A stretch of DNA of 64,000 bases from Enoplolaimus lenunculus (Eukaryota > Nematoda > Enoplea > Enoplida > Thoracostomopsidae): assembly GCA_030248215.1 (NCBI GenBank), contig JASANG010003292.1, positions 62,001 to 126,000 of the forward strand, given 5' to 3'. The first letter of the stretch is position 1, and every line of letters starts with the position of its first letter. The position numbers and the translations under genes were made by a program. The notes under the pieces are model-generated. The model did not search any database, was not told where the DNA came from, and saw only the letters and a program-made list of their open reading frames with translations. Shown here piece by piece: positions 11,501 through 24,565 of the stretch.

Positions 11501-14500
11501 AAGCATTTCTTGTTATAGAATTATACGATAAGATTAGGGTCGTTTCGATACGTTCAGACACGTTAGCTTAAAAACATCAAATATGTAATGCGCATTTTTT
11601 CAAAAAATCGACTCAATTTTAAAATGTGAATAGAATTTCGGTGAACGGCAACTGGGAACTCGATGAACCACAACGAGCCTGGGTGGGAAACATATTGGAG
11701 CCTTGGTGGATCGTTTGGGTATCACGTTGAATAATCGGCAGGGTGCAACCGGAATTCCGGTTCCGGTTTCAGCATTTTTCGCATTCCGGTTCCGGTAAAT
11801 TTTTACCGGATTTAAAAATACCGGTGTTATAATTTGGTCGTTTTCTTAACTTTGCTAATTTTTAAGAATCTCTTTTGAAAGCCACTTGTACTCCGAATAT
11901 AAGCCAATGATGGTGGATTTCACTTCAGTCGACGACGAAAATCTAAAATACAACAAATAAAATAAATACCTATGTTCGACTAAGGTTGTTTCACAAATAA
12001 TAGAGCAAAAAATATGATTAAAATGAAATTTTTGGTGAAATGCATTTTTCACTTTCCGGTTCCGGTAAAATTTTCAAATTCCGGTTCCGGTAAATTGTAA
12101 TTCCGGTTGCATCCTGATAATCGGGTATATTTTTTTTACTTTTTGGTCCTTTTAAAGAGTCTGGTGTATTTAAAAATGCTATAGGTATACTGGTGTATTT
12201 AAAAATGCTATAGGTATACTATATATATCAGCTGCAAATAATGCATTAAAAATCAAAGCTAGAAATTTAGTTCGCTTGTGTGAATAACCATGCAAGTTCA
12301 CTAAATTTATTGCAGCCGCTTTCTCATTGGCTGATGAAAAAATGCAAGTTTTGCATACAATTTTTAGCTGCAAGCTTTCGCAGCAAAAACTTGCATATTT
12401 GAATAGGCGTAACCGGTATTTTTGGGAGTACCACTGCTTTAAATTTTACTATATTCTTAGGCGAATTTAGTTGAATATTGAATTGTATACTCCAGGGTGT
12501 AAAGCGGACCTGGATTATACCGGAATCGAAATCGGAACAGCAAATTTATACCAGAATTGTAATCGGAATCGGGTTCATAACTAGAAATAATATGACTGCA
12601 CGCAAAGTTTGTGTTGAAAATATAATGTTGATTTAGGGTGCCTGTTGGCTAGCAACAATTTTCAAAAAGGTCGCATGAACAAAGTAATGATGATTTTTGG
12701 TTCTAAATCAGTTATTGATTAAAATTAAAAGTTCAAAATTCCAATTCCGATTTTTATCATCACTGGTTCAGTCAGTTGAAGTAGAGTATAAATTAATAAA
12801 CTAAGTGAAGGAGATACAAATTTCAGCGAGTGGAAAACTCGACAGAAATTTAAAATTTAAATAATTTAAGTTTTGTGTAGGATCGAAAAGATATCTCGAT
12901 TGCTAAATCCGCTATATTCGCCCGTAATGTGTTGACAAACTATCTCATATCGTGAGCACTTTTTATGCGTATGCAAGCGGTGGGAAGACAAACGCGAGCA
13001 ATTTCTTGGTAGGAAGACATTAGCTGTTAGAGAAATTAGATCTCTTGATATAAGGAAAATTTATAAGTTTATTGTTGAAACAGAACGTCTAAAGGTTAAT
13101 GTAGAGTGAGACACAGAGTATATAAGGTCGTAGGATGTCGCAATGGACAATGTTTTTAATTTGTCTTACGCGAACGCCCACAGTGGCGTCATATCCTCTT
13201 TCTACTTTATCTATCTGGGGTGGTTGCGAATGTTGAAGATATGGATAGTTTATGGAATGCTGAATTGCAAGCGCTTATGCTACTGACTGTCTTTGTAGGA
13301 CGCTAGATTTCACAATCGTAGAATGACATTTGCATTGGTCACCACGGCAGCACAATGCAGCTGGAATTCAGATTCAAAACGAGTTCCGATTGCATAATCA
13401 ATCTGCACAACCAAAAAACATTTGCCAATTTGTTCATGCCATGGTTTTGAAAATTGTTACCAGCCAACAGATATCCGAAGTCAATATTATACATATTTGT
13501 TAATACAAATTTATTCGTATTGTCACAAAATTTGTAGTTCCGATTTCGGTTCCGGTATAAATTTACTGTTTCCGATTCCGATTACTATTCCGATATAATC
13601 CAGTTTCGTTTTGCGGCCTGGTGATGAAGTATCGGTATTGATGCCACAACATTATGGTTTATGATTGTGAATCTGCTCATTAAATTGTAAATCTTTGATT
13701 TTATTAAGCCGTTAGGGTATTTTAAAGTTTTTTGTCATCAAATTTCACTGGATTTTATTTGTTTATTTACGTACGTATCATTGGCTGAACTGAGGATTTT
13801 TTCATGGGTAACAAGGGGCGGGTTGGCTTTTAGATTTAAATATTAAGCTACTCAAAAAACGTTGTTGTTTTTGTCAAGCTAGCATGACTACTTTGGTTTT
13901 GTTATAAAAATTTAACTGTGAAAAAATTCATGGGGGGTGGCCACCCCCCATCCCGTGACTGCGCCTGATGTATATTTGATTATTGTTGTATGTATGTACG
14001 AGAACATATTGGGTTTTATGGGTGCATTTCTTTGATTGCCGTTTTTTGGTTCAGGCATTGGTGTCATTTGGTTTAAGTGCAAAATGCGGCGATTTTTAGT
14101 TGTGATTTTTTGTACGTAATTTGTGTGCTATTGCTGGTGTTGTAAAAACAATTGGCAGTTATTGCGTCATAAATAAACGGATGGGCCGGTTTCAACGCTC
14201 AGGTTCTCTTAGGGGCCCATAAATATATATTATATATATACAGACGAATTGCGATTTGACACACTTGATTAGGGTTGTTTCTGTAAAGAAATGATGGTCA
14301 TATGTGTTGAAGGGGGCATGTTGGTATATTTTCGATGATGTTCAGCGTACTACAAACCGCATTTGATATGTTAGCCGCTGGCGGATCCAAGGTGGTGCAC
14401 CTCGGCCTTGACCCCAGACAAGAATCAGAGCCAAGAATTTGTATTAAGTTACCTGTTCATTTATCGGATTTGAAGGTTTATAAATAATTGATTCAGATTC

Positions 14501-17500
14501 CTCGTACCCGAAAACCCTTTACCGCTGAAATGAGATTGCATGTATACGAATAACCCGAATAATCAATCAGTGAAATAATTTAAAAAAAGTCCTAATTTAG
14601 GCATAACCAATTAGCTAACTATTCATTTGTAGGCGGTATAATGAAGTTTCAAACAAAAAAGTTTATCAAAATCCGTTCAGCGATTCTTGAGACTCTCGTC
14701 GGGCGGACGGACATCATCATTCGACCCCCGAGCACAAAACATAAAACGCATCGTGGCTTCGCGAAACTCCGAGCTTCACTCGGAGTTTCGCTACGCTCAA
14801 CAATTGATTGAGACCAAGATCAACAGTCTCAGTAGGTCAGTATCGATACGACACGCCGGGTCGGGCCGGGCAGTAATTATTGAAAAAACCGTACGAGCGA
14901 GAAGCGAAACGCAATTTTAGTATTAAAACAACCGTGTTCTGGCCGGATATTAAAAATACCAGAGCAGAATATTTAAGTATATATATTTCGGCGAACACTA
15001 AGGGTTGTGCTATTTTCGCCGGACGTCGGCACGCGTTGCGTTAAAATTGTTTATTAAAAATTACTGCACGCCATCAAATAGAGTTTGCGTATATTTTTGT
15101 TAGGAACGCATAGCGACGCGCGTCGGCGTCCGGCATTGTAAAGTATAGCGCAAAGCTAAAACGAGTATTTGTCATTGTTATAATGTATTATTACAACTAC
15201 AAGTGTTTTAGTATGAACTGTATACAAAGGGGGTATATCTGTCGTAGGCCAATTTGCTATTCAGGCCAAATACTAATTGTATGGATTAAGCCAATCTGCT
15301 ATTTAATGTAATAGCAGTTTTGCCTGGGCTAAACTGCGATTAAACTTATAGACCAATCACATTTGATTATTTTGACAGATGTAATACCGTTAACGAATCA
15401 GCGTTGGTCTTTCATCATTGTTGGTTTGCGACATCTCACAATCACTATTTGGCATGGTTTTAATTGCAAAGTACATTTTGACGGAAGCGGAATCGGAATC
15501 GGAATGAAATTTTTATTGTCAGAGCCGGAATCAGAATCGGAGTCGGAATTCAAGTTTTAGTAGTTTAAAAAGTAAAGTGTATGACTTTTGACTTTTGTTG
15601 CAGTATGTATGTCTGTTTTCAATAGATATTGCTTGTACAGCGGACCGTATTAAAGACCTACGTACGCTATATACAAAGCTTATGATATTAATGGAGGCCT
15701 ACCAATTCTAAGAGCAGCCTGCCAAGTCTTATGAAGCCATAAATAACAGGACCCAGATTGTTGAACGTCAACCAATCCTATGAAATGCCGTTGTCACTGA
15801 AGCAAGAATGCTGTTGAAGTAAATATCAAGCTTTATTTGAAATTTTATGTGGCTAACATCACTGCGTTCCGCTATGAAACAGAAGTTTAAGTTTAGATTT
15901 TGTTATTCGTTAAAAGGTAAAACTTAAAGTTTTCAATTGCAGTCACAATTTGATAATCATCGGAATAATTTGCTCTGCGAGATGCTTTTTAGTACCAACT
16001 GAGAATACGTACTTTCTCAGAAAAAATAATCAGATTTGCAAACAAACGAAACAACAGGCCAAATCTGAGTTCAACCACCTTAAAAGCTCATAGCGGAAAA
16101 ATCAAAATTTTGGCATCAAAACAGCAACCAGTCGGGATCGGAATTCCGTTAGAATCCTGGGCCTAGGTCCAACTGCTATTTGCTTCGAATAACAGATTGG
16201 CCTAGGCCAATTGGTAATTGGCCTGAATAGCAGATTGGCATACGACATCTACATCCACCTTGAAATGAATGACACAGACTCGAAAAAGGGTTTTAGAATA
16301 CGCTATAAATTGAAAATGTAAAAAATTTCTCTGCTTCCTGCGCTCAATCGCAAAAAACTATTTAAGCGTGATTATTCCCCCCCTGACATGAAATCCTGGT
16401 TATACCACTCATGACTATATAAATATATATTTCTTGGTACATATACTAATTTCTGTTGTTTGCGAACGAACTGCAGATAAAAATAGTTATATATAAATAT
16501 ATTGATTGAGTTATGTTAAGCCCTATTCACACGTGCCAGCTTTTGCTGCAAGAACTTGCAGCTCAGCTGCAAATTGCACGCAGAACTTGCATTTTTTCAT
16601 CAGCCAATGAGAAAGCGGCTGCGATAAATTCACTGAACTTGCATGGTTTTTCACACATGTCAACTAAATGCCTAGCTGATTTCTAATAAATTATTTGCAG
16701 CTGCAAGGTTTGCGCGTGGGATTTTGGGCAAAACGTGCACGTTCAATTTGCAGCTGCAAGTTCTCGTAGCAAAAACTGGCACGTGTAAATAGGGCTGTAT
16801 ACTATTGGCAATAAATATTAGGCAATGTATAATACCGATGTCCGATGTAACGATCTTATGCCAGAATTGCAGGCGAATATCCGTCCACTTTCCCCAAGAA
16901 GTCAATATGCAATTGGTTTGTGTTCGACAATTGCAGCCTTCTTCACCCCGGAACATTGCTGTGCGCCTGACTTGGTGTGGGTGGTTTGTTTTGAAGCTAA
17001 AATAATCAGGGGTACGGTCTGCTTTGTTATGGTCAGACCGAAAGCTAAAGAGCGCATATACGCAGTGTGTTTTTGCCGTAGAAACAAACGCACGTTGTTT
17101 TAAGCAAGCAGCAGCTGTTTGGAATTTTGTAAACATTTGTGGGGGGGGGGGGCGGGGTTATGATGATGCGGGGATCGTAGTCGTTGGGGTTGATTTTTGT
17201 GAAAAACTGCTGACAATGTTTAGTGATATCAAGTTGTGTAAACGTTTCGGGAAACATTGTTACATACATTTTGAAAACAAGGTACATAATCACAAGAACG
17301 GTTTGTTTGGGGTCAACAGCGTAGCCACAACTTCATTTCGAGGAAGGGTGTAATGTCAGAAAAGGCATTTTTTTGGCATATATGATCGCCAAGGGGTTAT
17401 TCTAAATCTTATTGTAACGGTTGTTAGTCTGGTATCTCGAGAAATTTTGGAAGGAAATATCCCCCCATATCTTTAGTGTATGCCTCACGACTTCATTTCG

Positions 17501-20500
17501 TGAGAGGGTATAAGCTCATAAATGGCAATTATTGGCACATATGATCCCCAAGGGGCTATTCTAAATCTTATTGTAAGGGTTGTTATTCTGGTATCTCGAA
17601 AAATTTCGGAAGGAAATATCCCTCCCATATCGTTATTGAATGACTGTCAGGGTGTTAAGGTTTTTGTCGGAAAAGCAGGTTGTTTTTACTTGTTAATCGG
17701 AACAGTGGTCTGGTTATGCCGGAAGTAAAGCGGAATATCCGTTGTAAGTATAACCGACGCAGTCAAGCTGACGCACGCTATTGACACTTTTATACGTATT
17801 CGTCGAAACTACTGCAATTGAACTTATAGACCAATCAGTTATATTACTTGGCCAGACACAGTACCGATGGCCAATCAGCGTCAACTCAACACCACTTGTG
17901 TTTTGTTACATCTCACAATTGCTATTTGGCTTAACTCAAACTGCAATTTGCACAGAACAACAAATTAACCTAGACCAAAATTGGTAATTGGCCTGAAGAA
18001 CAGATTGGCCAACGACATATATTTTTAATTGCAAATTGGCCAAGGCCCTAGGCCAAGTAATTACTCTGAATGGCAGTTATGCCTGCAATATATTTGTCAT
18101 GTTGCGCTTTCTGGCTGTTGGTTTTCACTTTGTTTATATTTTATTATTGGCAACTGAACTGCGATGATTTTGTCTGTCCTGAGAAAACGAAATTTTCAGG
18201 CAAATCAAGCAGTTTATAGAATATGTACATATGTATGTATGTATGTATGTATGTATATAACTGTTGTATGTATGTACATATATATGTGTTATATAAGAAA
18301 AAAATAAAGTTATCTTTGTCCAATATGAGTAATGCTGGGTTTCTGGTGCCGGAAAAAATGTTTTTAAACGTTGCAATTGGTAGAATTCATTAATTATTGC
18401 TATTTATATATGCGTAATTGTCTTCTATAGGTGTATATAGTAGGGAAAAACTGTTTTCTGTGTACAAAACCAGAAGCCTTCGGTTGCAGTCGGAGGATGA
18501 TGGGCGGCACGCTTTTGAGGGAGGGGGCGCAGTTTGCCTGAAGCGGAGATTGTTTACGTTCTTGTTCGTGGCACAATTTGCTGACCACGAAGTGTGCTAA
18601 ATGTTAATATATTATTACTTAATAGTTGGCTATTCATACCACACAAAATAAATAGGTGGCTCTTGCGCAAGTTGCTGGGCATTCGCTGGGTGCCGGCGGA
18701 GTGACGCGGGATCTAACGAGGGGGGGTGGAGGTCGCAACCGGAAACAAATTTCTGAATGGGAGGGTTGCGGAATTTTCAATAAAGCGTCAGTTGCGCTAG
18801 TCAGTGTTTAGTTATGACTACAATTCAGTCAAATATATGTACATATCACAGCTAGTACAGATAATTAACATATATTAAACATACACAGGGCCTTTTTCGT
18901 TATCCCGCCCAGCCTGCGTTTACCCAAAAATTGTTCTATTTTAAAAAATTTTGCATATTTGAGCTTTTCATCACGTCCCTTAATCATTCCACACATATAC
19001 TGATTATGTGTTTCTGAACAATTTATATTTATCACTTAAAGAACGTAAAATTAATTCAGGTAGAAATATTGACTAAGGGCAAACGCGCGAAAAATTTTGA
19101 AGCTGGCAGCGGCAGTGTCCTTTCTTAAGTCCGGGATGGCAAGTAGCGAACCCCCAAATTTGTTCTTTGTGTTTAAAAATTATTATACATGCATATATAT
19201 GCTTTTTTACTCAGCGATACTCTGTGATGTTATAATAATAATTGTCTCTTTTTTCTCGTTTCAGAACCCAAATATTGACGTCGCCGTCAAGCGTGTGAAC
19301 AAAAAGAATCTTGCCAAATCAAAAAATCTGCTCACAAAAGAAATATCGATATTTAAGGTCAGTCAAATTGAAATCTCGAGCAATTTTAGAGCACTTTACT
19401 CGGTATATTTTACCTTAATATTTTTAAGTTTGAAATCGTTACACCGTGCGAACAGGAACTGTTAGTCTATAGACAGGAAGATGTTCAGAGAACACAGGGT
19501 AACAAGTTTTGGGCTGACGGTCGAAGAGATTTGTAGTATAGGTTTGTAGTGTGGGGGGAGCTAGCCGTCGCCCAGTCGTGGCGGTCGCGGATCGGTAACC
19601 GTTTTCGGCGTACGACACTAAAAATTTGGAGTTTTATACTAATGGCAAGGAATCAGATTCCAGCATCAACTACTTTCACTGTAACAGGAACAGGAATAAA
19701 GTTTTTCATCTGGCAGGGATTGCAATAATTGTCCCATCGCTCAATGAATTATACATACTAGTCGGCCTGGTTGCAATATTGGCAACCCGATATACTTTTT
19801 ATATTTAGGTGCGGGTCGCAATTTGAAACCGATTGAAACACAATATGCGTAGATACCTTTATATCTTGCAGACCAAATATAAGTGCGAAAATGTGCTGCC
19901 TGCCATACAGTAAAATGTTTTCTATTGCTACGTAACTTTTATTTTTAGGTGATACAAAATAATTTGCCACAAAACCCAACAAAATTCGTGTTCCTGCGTT
20001 TTTGAACACCGGAACAGGAATTGAAGGTTGAGTGATGAATTTTGTTGCTGTTTTTCAGACGCTGACAACGTTGAGGCATATCAACTTGGTCCAATTGCTT
20101 CTAGTCAAAGAAACCGCCAATCATGTGTTTTTGGTGATGGAAGTAAGTTTGTTTTCGTTTTAATATATCTTAGTCTACGCATTTTTTGTAAAATTAAATT
20201 TGCAGATAATTGTTTTGCGGAGTTTTCATTTAAATGGGCAATCAAATGTCCGCTGATTGGCTAGAGTGCTAGAGAACATTCGGTTCTGGTTTAATATCTG
20301 GCGAAAACAACGAAATGTTTACATTATTTGCAATTAATGCAGACTTATGTATTTCCGTCTGTCCGTCCGAAAAGTATCTCAGGAACGGCTGGACCGATTT
20401 TGATAAACTTTTTTGTTTGTAAGCCAATGATCGTGGGATGTTTGTAAAATTTTAAGCCGTTCATTAGCTACAGGTTAATTTGCATGATTAATTCAGCCTA

Positions 20501-23500
20501 AATTATGCCTTCCTACATTATTTCACTAATTATTACAGTTACAAGCAATCTAATTTCAGCATTATATGGTTTTTGGGTGCGAGGAATCTGCATAGACTGT
20601 TTACAATCCTCCAAAACCAATAATTGAGTAGTTAGCTAATTGATAATTTGCATATTAGCATAGTTTATAAGCGTAAATTAGGTCTTTTTACAACATTTCA
20701 CTAACTATTAAGAAAAATCTAATGCGTTAAGAAAGTGACTGTCTAATATTGTGCAATCAATCATGATGTACTATCGATTTTACATCTGGTGACTATTCCG
20801 GTAGAACGTTCACTATTCGGTTCCGGCTCCTGTATCCAGTATTTTGACAAGAGACTAGATACGGCGAACTGCCGCAGAAAAACTGGTATCCAAGTTACTT
20901 TAAAGTATAACCTTGTCGAAAAAACGGAATTTCAAAATAGCATTGGCAATTTTTCAAAAACATTCTGTGGAAACCTTGTTAAAAGTGTGATGCCCTCGTC
21001 AATATGTAGTATTGTTATGTAAGTGTGTTTTAGTATTGCAATAATGGAGATTTGGCTGATTACATGAATGCAAAGGGGACACTTGGCGAAGATACAATTC
21101 GATTGTTTACATCACATTTAGGTATGTAAAATAACAAATTGGTGTTAGCTGTAATATTCTGGTATTAAGTTTTTGCCACGAATTTGCGGAAATGATGATT
21201 TTAAATTTGAGAGTGTCGCAACAGTAAGCGTGGCGGTATACCTTTGATAACGTCCGGCGTACTGTGTCATCGTGCGGGGTCGGATGTCACCGTACCACAA
21301 CATACGTGTATTACCGTATGGAAGAGCAAATTAATTGAAAAACAAAACATTTTGATATGCGACGCCTACTGTATAGCGCCATCCTAAGGGTGGTTCGTAC
21401 TGTACTGACTTCATCTTGCACGATGAAGTGTGGTTTTTAGCGCTTGCCACCACAAGCTGACGGCTGGGTCTCTGTGTATAACTCAGATGTAATAGAAAAC
21501 CCCTAATCGGTGTTATGTACTTTACGTACTTATGGAACTTCCACAATATCATGCGTACACCATGTAACTTTTGAGGGGTAGTGTGATGGACACTGAAGCC
21601 AATCAGGTTTGAGGAGAATATTGTAACATAAGTTTTTTCTTTTGACATTCATCAACGTATTGTAATCTTTGGCGGACTATTCTACTAGGATGCGATAAGT
21701 TGAATGATATTGTCTGAATTTCAAAATTATTTAAACTTGTGATATTGGCATTCAGGTGGTTTTATTTGAGTTTTCAGCTAAGTTTTGTTTTGACTTCAGT
21801 TTAAGGTTTAAATGTAAGGCGGTAAAATTTAGTTTCTTTTAGAACTTTTAATTTTTCACGGTTGCAATAGTTTCAACTGTGTATGCAGTCGCGGACAAAA
21901 TTTGTTAATCGTTTGTAAACGCGAAAAAAATCGCGGTGTGAAACGTCACCGGTTGCAATCAAAGGAACTGGGACCCGGATTATTTAACCGTGACTGTAGA
22001 TGCAGTGACTATTTAGCGACCACTTAATTCTGTTCATGACCGTAGCATTAACAATTTACTTTTATGACCGTATTTTTAGCGAAAGCTGAAGAAGCCATGT
22101 ATTCCAAAGGCATAGTTCATCGTGATTTGAAACCACAGAACATCCTTTTGACCAATTTGAGTGGCCGACCGAATCCAGCGCCGTCGGAAATACTGCTCAA
22201 GATCGGTGGGTATAAATGATCTGCATAGTATATCCGAAAATTTATGTTCTTACGCATTTTTCACAATAATTTGCATACACTTCTGTGTCAGAATTTTAAT
22301 TTTACTGTCGTGTACCAGTCGAAAAAGCGACGCGTTATTTGGATTCGAACGAGTGGTTCAGTGTTTAAATAAAACGTTTAGCGGTCTCGTATATGTAATC
22401 CTTATATTTAAGCTGGAACGCCACACATCCGTATTTTGGGCAGCTTTCCAGCACATTTATATATCCATATGGCCATATCCTGTTTGCTTTATGCGTGTAT
22501 GTTCCTCTGCGAATGGTGGATCCCGTGGTCCACACTGTATTTTAAGTGAACTGCACATCTGTGCACCTACGGATTACTAGTATATATTGTTTACGTAAAT
22601 TGTGGATTGTATTGGAATATTTTTTGCGTCATTTTTTCAGAATCATATTGAAGTTATATTTTGCTTTCTTTTGAACATTTTATTTTAGCTGATTTTGGTT
22701 TCGCTAGAGTGCTGGAAGATGGAATGATGGCGGCAACGTTATGTGGATCTCCAATGTATATGGTGAGCAAGAGTGCTTTTACTGTTTTGGTTTGGAAGTT
22801 TTTGAAAACTTCGATATAGTCGGATTATCAGCTTACTACGAGAATATGCGGGTATTTTTGAGTTTTAGTTTAGCTAAAATGGGATCGTTGTTGCTTATAG
22901 GTGATGTTGTCGATGATTGGACATTGGTTATAATTTCGAATAGTATTATTTTGGGTAATATTTATCTTTGTTTAGTGCATTAAGAACCGTTAATACTTCG
23001 TACTGTGTTATACAAAATTTGATAAACCTTTTTGCCATTAAAATTGTTCCAAAATTGATTTAAGTACTTCAGATCATCACTTTTTAGTGTTGGTGTTGGG
23101 ATTGTATTATTAATGTTGAACTGCATATTGTCATATGCGCACGTTATCGAAATTTCAGGCTCCTGAAGTTATCATGTCTCTAAAATATGATGGAAAAGCG
23201 GATCTGTGGTCGCTGGGCACCATTCTTTTCCAATGTCTAACAGGGAAAGCTCCTTTTCAGGTAAGTTACTCTTATCTTAGCGTTGTCAAAATTATTAAAT
23301 TTGAGTTTCGGCCAGCTGTTGTCATTATGGAATCAGGCTGCTAGGAATTTTTAGCAAACTAACCTGACCTGGTCAGTGATACAATTAGAACTGATTGTTA
23401 ACAGCGTACTTTTCCTTGATTATTTTATACATTGAAAGGAATTCCGACCGGTATGTAATTTGCGTACAGCTAGGTGGTTATTGCTTTTGCTTTAGCTTGC

Positions 23501-24565
23501 ATTATGTTTTTTGTTTAATTATTGTTATTATTGTAATAATATCTTGTTGTTTTGCATTATATTTTTAGGCACAAACTCCGCAAGAACTGAAACGGTTTTA
23601 TGAACGAAACAAGGAACTTAGACCAAAGTTAGTTTGTTTGTGTGGTTTGTGTAAGGGTGTCTTACGTAAGCAGGGGTATTGTCTTGTATCATGTTTTTTG
23701 GATTTTGGTCAGGGTAACATAAATTTACAACGTTCTTTTTAGATATATAGCTGCAATAGCGATGTTAGACAGTTTGTCAATGAATTTTTCTGCGGCCACT
23801 TGGTTGGTTATTTGTCGTGTGCAGTCGGCGAACTTTTTAACCTATGCATATGTTCTCAAAATAATATGTGTAGTACCATCACCAGTTGGTGGTGTTTGAA
23901 AAATCAAATCGCCACCTAGAAATAGTTTTTGTAATGATGGCAGATTGATATCCCCCAGAACAACCCAGCGTCTGATGAATCATACGATGAACATAATTAT
24001 GCAGTTTGGTATTGTTAGCTATGGCTTACCTTTCATCATAGCTATTTTAATATTGTCTTGTTCGTATTTGTAATTCATTTCTAGCATTCCTGAACGGACT
24101 TCGCCGCATTTAAAAGATTTGTTGTATCGCATGTTGAAGCGTAATTCACCGGATCGTATTGAGTTCGGTAAGTGACTAGGGTATTGTTTTTTCGGACCAT
24201 GTCAAGTGTAACGTCCTGTTCACTTGGAAACAGAAGGATTGGCGGCATACATAAAGTCTGGCAAGCTTATACTTAGGTTTAGCATTACGCATTTGTTTAC
24301 GCTTAGGCTTAACTTTAGGCATTCGCTTACTGGACAGGTCCCTATTATAGTTTACTGGGGCCGTTTGAAAATTTAGATAAATTTTAATGTAACGACGAAT
24401 TTTTTAAGATTCGCAAGATCTCTAATCGCACCTCAATAAGTTTGTCTACAATCGATACAGTTAAATTGCATAAGTTTTCAAAAAATTTATGGCACCGTTG
24501 GACAGTTTAATGTAATTATTTTTCAGACGAATTCTTCAAACATCCATTTTTCTACGATGAAAATG
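8577..24565 (+). CDS. ULK kinase-domain exons 1-10
   Basis: Residues 1 to about 282 form a complete protein-kinase fold. The glycine loop is GNGAFAIV (G19, G21, V26), the ATP lysine is K42 in VAVKRVNKK, the catalytic loop is HRDLKPQN with D137, the metal-binding DFG is D165-G167, and the activation segment ends [12 protein letters not shown] (APE 189-191). GKADLWSLG follows. All key catalytic residues are present, so the enzyme should be active. Exon 10 reads DEFF then HPFFYDEN only if one base is added in the AA just before CAT at 24541. Downstream exons are in frame with HPFFYDEN, which points to a one-base loss in the sequence and not a different splice. Confidence 0.93.

Larger units (their letters stand above)
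8676..19264. other. ULK intron 1 (10.6 kb), packed with small non-coding elements
   Basis: This intron separates the first coding exon from exon 2, with donor GTAATA after CGGCAG and acceptor TTTCAG before AACCCA. It holds at least eight MITE-like palindromic elements, Helitron-like sequence, tandem duplications and a TATG microsatellite, listed separately. A fragment of the ATTCCGGTTGCA family lies at about 8752-8838. I found no host exon in it. Confidence 0.85.

Noticed and set aside
16672-17136. 154-codon minus-strand frame
   Set aside because: It overlaps a MITE end and shows no domain, repeat or start context to support it.
22161-22580. 139-codon plus-strand frame
   Set aside because: It starts in ULK exon 5 in another frame and runs through an intron; no homology is recognised.
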